In this document: positions 58,032-64,000 of the stretch, piece after piece
Position numbering within the stretch: position 1 is the first letter of the stretch
Layout: the number at the start of each line of letters is the position of its first letter
Assembly: GCA_963678675.1 (NCBI GenBank)
Contig: OY783196.1
Span: 18,098,138 to 18,162,137, forward strand
Source: Xiphydria camelus
Lineage: Eukaryota; Arthropoda; Insecta; Hymenoptera; Xiphydriidae
Length of the DNA stretch: 64,000 nt
Direction of reading: 5' to 3'
Program-made: the position numbers and the translations under genes
The notes under the pieces: generated by a model
The model's input: only the letters and a program-made list of their open reading frames with translations
Database searches by the model: none
Told to the model about the DNA's origin: nothing

Positions 58032-60116
58032 ATCTATAGCAGTCGGAGAATATTCGGATGCTTTACGATTATCGGTACTAAATATATATATATACCCCGT
58101 TGAATTTAAAATTCACGGAGCTCTTGCTTTGGCCTTCGACCAGCGCTGAGATGCCGGTTATACGACCTTCCCGCCTGCAGGGATTTTCATGCGACTTCAT
58201 TGACAAACGATATACCGAGTCTAATTGAAAATTCACGCGTTATAATTCGACTGCCGCGCGGGCGGCGCTGATTGGACGGTACCGTCCGCGATCTCCTTGG
58301 AACCGCCGAGCGCGATCGTATCGCGCACCGCGGAGCGAGAACCCGCAATCTCGCCGCGACGAACGCAGAGGCGAATCGGCGAGCGAGGAGAGATAACTAT
58401 TCATGCGCAAGGATCGGCGCGAGTCTCGGCCGATTTATACGTTGCCCGGCGAGATTACCAGAGTCGCTCGGCCGGGTCGCTTATCGCGCGCTTCTCACGG
58501 CCGCTTCGGATCGATCCTTTATCATCGCGCGACTCGTTGGTAAAACAAGTTATTAAACGCGAGAAAGAGGCCGACGAGCGCAGCGACGAGACGTTCGGAT
58601 CTGATTACGCAAGTCCGGAGTTGGTTTCAGCAGAAAAGCGACGTTTATTGCCTGCGGTCTCCGCGCCGTATCTTTCTCTCTTATTCCACGTCAGCAAACT
58701 CTTTGGTGACTCAATGCTACCGCGCGGCTCTTTTTATCGGATCTACCGCGCGCGCGCGGGTTCGCCTTTCGTTTCGTAAGGCAGCCTCCGCGAGCGAGCG
58801 CGCGCGCGCGCGGGATCGCTTCTCGCGTCGAGACGACGGCCGCGTCAGTCACGAGGGCTCGGGGAATGAGATCGTCGTGATCGAAAGAGATAAGGCGGAG
58901 GAGGAAACGCGCCTGCGTTCGACCGACTCGAAAAAGAGAGGAGTGCCGTGCGTCTTGTATAACCGACCTTGAAGAGCACGTGCTCGCCTCTCCGGGACAC
59001 CTCGAAAAGAGATGGTTATTTATCACCGACATCAGCCGGCGATTCTTAACGCGACGCGAGACCCGACGTCTTTCGCGCGGGGCTAATTATGTCTTTCACC
59101 TCGTGCCGCGAGTTCTGCAGTTCCGTGTTTCGAGAGTGGAGAAAAGATTGAAAAATGAAGCACCGTATACGGAGCGATGAGTCTGCACGCGTCGACTCTG
59201 TTCATCTCCCTTTTCTTCACCGCGAAAGTTTTATGCGAGTTTGAAAGGGTGGGGAGTTTCGCGAGGAACGGTTCCCATTCTTATTCGTCCTATAAATCTT
59301 GCCGAGCGGCATATCCGGAAACGTGATTTATTAGAATGTGAATCTGGATATTAAGATGCATTTGCATGACGTCAAAATACATATATTTGATCTGAGCTTA
59401 ACGTGTATTCTCGACGAGGCAAATATTTTTAAATACATCAGTTTCATATTAAGATAAGCCTATATGCGCCCGTGTGATATATAAATCAACTTATTTTAGA
59501 GCAAACGTACGGTTTGATGCTTTGATAGAACCAAATGTGCACCCCAACATCTCCAAATTCAAACTGCTCTTGTATCATCGAAGCGATCCTCAAAGTCATC
59601 GAACCGCCGACGGTAATTCCGACGATATATCGAAAGTCTTTAATCGTTACGACACCCGGTTGCACACGCGAGGCGTCTTTGCTCGAAATCGAATTAACTT
59701 TGACGTATCGATTTCAATAGACATCGCGTCTCGAGACGGCGTAAAAAATCGAACGCCTCGCAACGCGCCAAATTCACCTCGAAGCGTCAAATCGATTCGG
59801 GACTATTTATCGCTATCCGACGCCGGTCATTCTTCGACGATTCGTAGCCGAGGATCGCGTTTTTCAAGAACGCGCGGCAGTGCGCCCGAAGCGGAGCCGC
59901 GCGATCGTTCATTTCGAGGCAAAATAACAGTAAAGTTCTCGAACTGGAAAAAAGAGCATGGCCGGTCACGGTCTGCGGTCAGAACATTAAGGTACGCGAT
60001 GTCGGCGTACCGTGACAGGCCTCCACCGGGAGGAACCGAGCCCGCGGAGGAGGGCTCGCGAGAGTATGGCCGCGTCGACCGATCGTAAGTCCCTTAACCG
60101 CAACGCCAAAACGACG

Positions 60117-60139
60117 ACTGACTGACTGACTGACTGACC
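60117..60139. repeat. (GACT)n microsatellite
   Basis: Five to six GACT units. Confidence 0.92.
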
Positions 60140-61075
60140 GAAGTGACGGAACACTTTCCCGCCGTGCAGGCGGGCCACGTGAAATCGTCGACCGACACTT
60201 TTTCGTCCCGGGAGCGCGGCTGACTCACGGTCCGGCCATTCCCCCTCGACGTTCGACGCGCGGAGGAGCTTTTTATCGATCGGTCGTTCCACGAAAAGGT
60301 CAGGACCGTAGAGTCGCACGCCGCTTCCGTAACCCGCGGCGCGACGGGGTTCTCACTGTTGTCGCTCCTTTAATCTTTGACCGCGTCTGTACCTACGAGG
60401 AAAGTCCGAAGAATCGCGATCGATTACCGATCCCACGCGATGACGCCGTCTCGGCGCGAATGACGCAGTTTCGCTACCCACCGATCGATTAAGGACACGC
60501 TTCGGGAGATTTACGGACGCGAAAACGCGCGGAGCGACGCGCGCACCGGGAGAAAAAAGTCGTTCCCCCCGGAGCGACGAGGAGGAAAGAAATGTTGACG
60601 GAGCTCGTAAAAAGTAACCGGCTTCGAAGCGAATCCTACCGAGTGCGACTCTCTGTAACCGATGAACGAGCAAAACTTTGGGCGGCAAAAGTGGGAACCT
60701 CTCTGTCCGCGCGGTTATTTTCAACTTATCCCGCGCTCCTCGCTTTGGAAACTTCCGATGAGAGGAATCGTTTGTTATGTTCCTTTTTTCTTTCTGGGGT
60801 CGCGCTCAGGACCATATTCGTGAATAGCCTTCGGTTGGATCAGTCGCACCATCTCTCTCTCTCCGCAAATCCGCAATTAATTTTTCCGCAAATTAACGGA
60901 TTTCAATAAAATCAATTGCATTATGTCCGTCATTTTTTAATGAACATAGGGTTTTTCTCTGGGTCAGAGGTTTTAGAACACCCCGTATTTCTAAGAGCCG
61001 GAGGAGAAACTAATTTCAATCGCAAATAGTATTTAGTTTGTTCTCCTAAATATCCACTCCTGGCGTGATAATACG

Positions 61076-61472
61076 AATGGGCATGTTCACGATTTTTTTT
61101 TGCTCATTCGTTAATACTTTTTGTGCTTATTAATAAGATGTTTTTTTTTCTGAGCACTAATTTCTTTTTTTTTAATGTTTAAAATTTGACTTCTCGATTC
61201 AAACGAAATCCTTAGTGACGTCACTAAAGCCACTGGCAAAGGCCCAAACCCGGGTTTGTGAATGGTGGAGAATCTGTTGCCCGACTCTGATTGGTCAGTT
61301 AAAATGGCGGTGAAAGTGCGACGCTTTAAAACGAATGCCTTTTTTTAACATCTCAAAAATACTGGAAAAACATTGTTTTAATGACCCTTTTTTACCTACA
61401 TTACTTTAATACCCTAATCTTCCGATTCATGCACTTTAAACAGCTGTACAAAAAGTTGTGAACATGCCCATT
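61076..61472. mobile_element. TIR element, about 400 bp, AATGGGCATGTTCAC ends
   Basis: Exact 15-bp inverted ends (AATGGGCATGTTCAC at 61076; GTGAACATGCCCATT ending 61472), followed inward by T-rich and A-rich runs respectively. The interior is AT-rich and non-coding. No clear target duplication. Confidence 0.68.
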
Positions 61473-62599
61473 GTAACACACTTCCACGAGGAGCACTGCT
61501 CGAAATGACTGTACCACCGTGGTCGCAATTATCCACGCAGTCCCTGACCGACAGAAATGCAGTAAAACATTACCAGATCCCATTTCCCCGTATACACGTT
61601 CGTCCTCTTTTTTTACCTCCGCATTGCCCGAACGCGCCGTATACCTATAACGCGCCGAGTCAACTCGGCCAAGGCAGGAGCGTTCGACTTATCCCGACGC
61701 GTCGTCGTCGATCTAGCCGTGTGGTACTTGCGTCGCACGGCGCTCGCGGCACCAGTCGCGCAAAGCCGAGACAGTTAAATTTGCATAGAATCTGCAGCAG
61801 CTGACCCATTTGCACGATAATGCGAAGTGTCCGTGGTAACGTCGTTCCGTGGCGCGCGACGGTCGGAGTTTCGAAGGAGCGGCTGAAAGGGGGTTGAAAG
61901 AGGGAGGGTTTCTTTCGCGCGGTTGCATACGCGAACGCGTGCAGGAACCCTGCGCGCTGCGGCGGTCTTTGTACCGCGTCTGCTGCAGCGGGTTCGAAGG
62001 GGTGAGAAAATATGTTGAAGCACGCCCGCGAGGATTCCGCGCGCGAGTATTCTCTCCCTCCTTTTTTTTCGCGCGAAGGAGAATCGATACGCCGTGGATA
62101 ATTTGACGTTCGAGCGGAAATCGCATTCCGTAAAAGGTCGAGCCACCGTGACAGAAGTGTATCGGTCACGTTTGTCCTTAGCGAATCGGATTGTCCTTGA
62201 CAAACCGCGCCGTCGCGACGGGATCGAGATGCGGGTATGTATCTGCGAGGATAATGATGGCGCGGTGTTGACATCGCACGCGCGCGCGCGACTCGTATAC
62301 AGGGTAAAGGCCCGATTTGGGACCACGTACCGCCCGGCTGCTCTCTCGGCCGGCGGTTCCAAGGCCGGCCGGCTCCGAGGCGGGATTCCTGCGGCAAGTG
62401 GAATGCCGGAGGACTCTTGGAATATCTCGAAAACAAAAAGTGGTCTCCAAGATCTTTCGCCCAGTTCCTGGTAAAATTAGCTATTGCGTGCTCGCATCGG
62501 TTATTTTTGAAAATATTCCCCGCTATTCGCGTTTAAAATTTCGTGCCAACTGCGGAGGCGATATTGCGATAAAGTCGACGACAATTTGCATCGGTCGAG

Positions 62600-64000
62600 A
62601 AGAAAGAAGAATCTACGCCAGACGATGCATGGGAGTGACTAAACGATTTTTTTCTTCCACAGCCTACGCGCGAGAAGATACAAATGATAAGAATTGCTAT
62701 ACATATGCAATACTGTAACCGTGAACTTATGCTGCCCCGCGGAGATTACCATACTTGTAAACGTTTCCACGTACTTACGTACGTCTTGGAATACGGTATG
62801 ATAAATATTGAAGTCTTTATTACAAAATTGCATACGAGTAAGAACACGAATAACTCTAACGGGTCAATCGTAGGTCACCTTTATAATATACGGTAGCATA
62901 GAAATCCTTATAAATTTATTTGCGTAATAGGTACGACAAGCAATTTCGACACGGTCGCGGGGAGGCTTTTTTCTCCACGCACCGCGACGCCGTATACCGC
63001 GTACGAGAAATACCGGTGCGATACGCGCGAGCATTCTTTTTCCCGCCGCGGCGACGGCGGCAAGCGAATAGAAGCGACGGCAGGAACGACGCGCGGGCAC
63101 TGCTTCGAGAATTTCAAGAGCACGCCGCAGGAGTAGCCGCGCCGTGAGGAGAGCGACGCGGCGTCGAGGGGGTATCGAGGAGGCCGAGGAAGGGAGAGAC
63201 GGCCAAATAAGGAGAGCCGGTGCACAAAGGAGAGGAAACACCGAGAGGAGAAAATAAAACTACATGACCGTTTGTGTAGCGCCCGCGCGTATTATATACA
63301 CACGCGTCGTCGATACTCGGCCGCCCGTGCGTCAGTGAGCGTGTGTTCGTAAGCGGAAAAGGGGGTCGCCCCGCTGCAGGCAAGCTGGTCAGGACAAGAA
63401 ACACAACTCTTGCAATTCGAGAGAGCGAGCGGCCGGGGGCGAGTGAGTGAGAGAGCCCCGTAGGCCGGAGAGGAGGGACGCGCGGACGAGGAGCAGGAGG
63501 GGGAGGAGGAGGATTGGAAACGAGTTGGTGAAGTGAGGAGTGGAAGCGAAACCGGTTCGGCAGGTTCAACTCCTATTTACCCGGCCATGTAGCGCCTGCC
63601 CACGTTCGGGTTATGTATTTTATGCAGTCCCTGTGTATATGTAACGCATAACTACGGGATGTATCCGGCGTGGAGCGTGTTGAGGAAGACCGACACGCGG
63701 AGAGGGACGCGGGAGGAGGAGGCGAGCTCGACGAAAGCGGACTGACCTCTGCGTGATCTTCACTCTCGACCGCGTCACGGTTTTCGGAGGAGGAACGATC
63801 TCGGAGGACCGGCTCCGCTTGGGTGCTGTCCTTGAAATGTGGAGCGGCTGCGTCTCGTTCGTATTGTTCTCGCTGTCCTTTTCTCTTCACTCGGAGCAAT
63901 TATCGCCGAGCGCGACGACGCGGCAAGCGGCCAAGGAACCGTAAAGGCGATCGACGCGGGAGGCGATATCGGAAAGAAGGACGTTTTGATCAGCGTGCAC
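62600..64000. other. CpG-rich right edge
   Basis: High-CpG, purine-rich sequence. A minus-strand ORF (63899-63573) has a GTCAGT donor-like site near 63746 but no recognised domain. A promoter or a 5' exon is possible but unsupported. Confidence 0.3.

Larger units (their letters stand above)
46457..64000. other. CpG-rich region upstream of the seen KDM3 exons
   Basis: No conserved protein was recognised on either strand. It is either a further 5' KDM3 intron or intergenic and promoter DNA. The KDM3 tudor-like N-terminus was looked for in the minus-strand ORFs and not seen. Repeats are listed separately. Confidence 0.5.

Overview
This window looks like nuclear DNA from an insect, most likely a hymenopteran and possibly an ant. 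The evidence is small GT-AG introns in the left part, very CpG-rich introns and intergenic DNA from about 20 kb onward, and many short inverted-repeat DNA transposons. No bacterial operons, CRISPR arrays, RNA genes or viral genes were seen. Only two protein-coding genes can be supported, both on the minus strand. Both were rebuilt exon by exon by matching splice sites and reading phase, and by recalled resemblance to the vertebrate relatives; no search was run.

Gene 1 (6660 down to the left edge) is a FAM193 family protein. Sixteen coding exons carry 1,554 in-frame codons, from an ATG at 6660 to the window edge; the C-terminus lies outside. It holds a Cys/His-rich middle, a cysteine motif ending FGHG followed by the SRNYNEMRERL segment, and a long Lys/Gln/Asn-rich tail.

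Gene 2 (11349 to about 46456) is the insect KDM3/JMJD1-type histone H3K9 demethylase. Eleven exons give exactly 2,001 codons including the stop when counted from Met 46404. They encode a polyQ and Arg/Glu-rich N-terminal part, a large Pro/His/Ser-rich exon, the KDM3 cysteine cluster and zinc finger, an LXXLL motif, and a JmjC domain with His, Asp and His ligands in place. The tudor-like N-terminus expected for this family was not found in the window, so 5' exons probably lie to the right of base 64000. Two introns of 11.4 kb and 14.4 kb take up much of the middle.

The rest (6.7-11.3 kb, the KDM3 introns, and 46.5-64 kb) is non-coding as far as can be seen and is peppered with small transposons. 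These include a PIF/Harbinger-like foldback with TTA duplications, a mariner-like element with a broken transposase, a possible piggyBac-like foldback, a family with termini resembling CACNGAGARA, and a 1.4 kb inverted-terminal-repeat element that contains a 48-bp minisatellite. One intronic site preserves a three-layer nested insertion: an old element split by a second element and by a 5'-truncated non-LTR retrotransposon with its target-site duplication. No clearly new biological system was found. The most notable signals are the nested insertion, the minisatellite element, and several splice-site ambiguities that could change protein ends.
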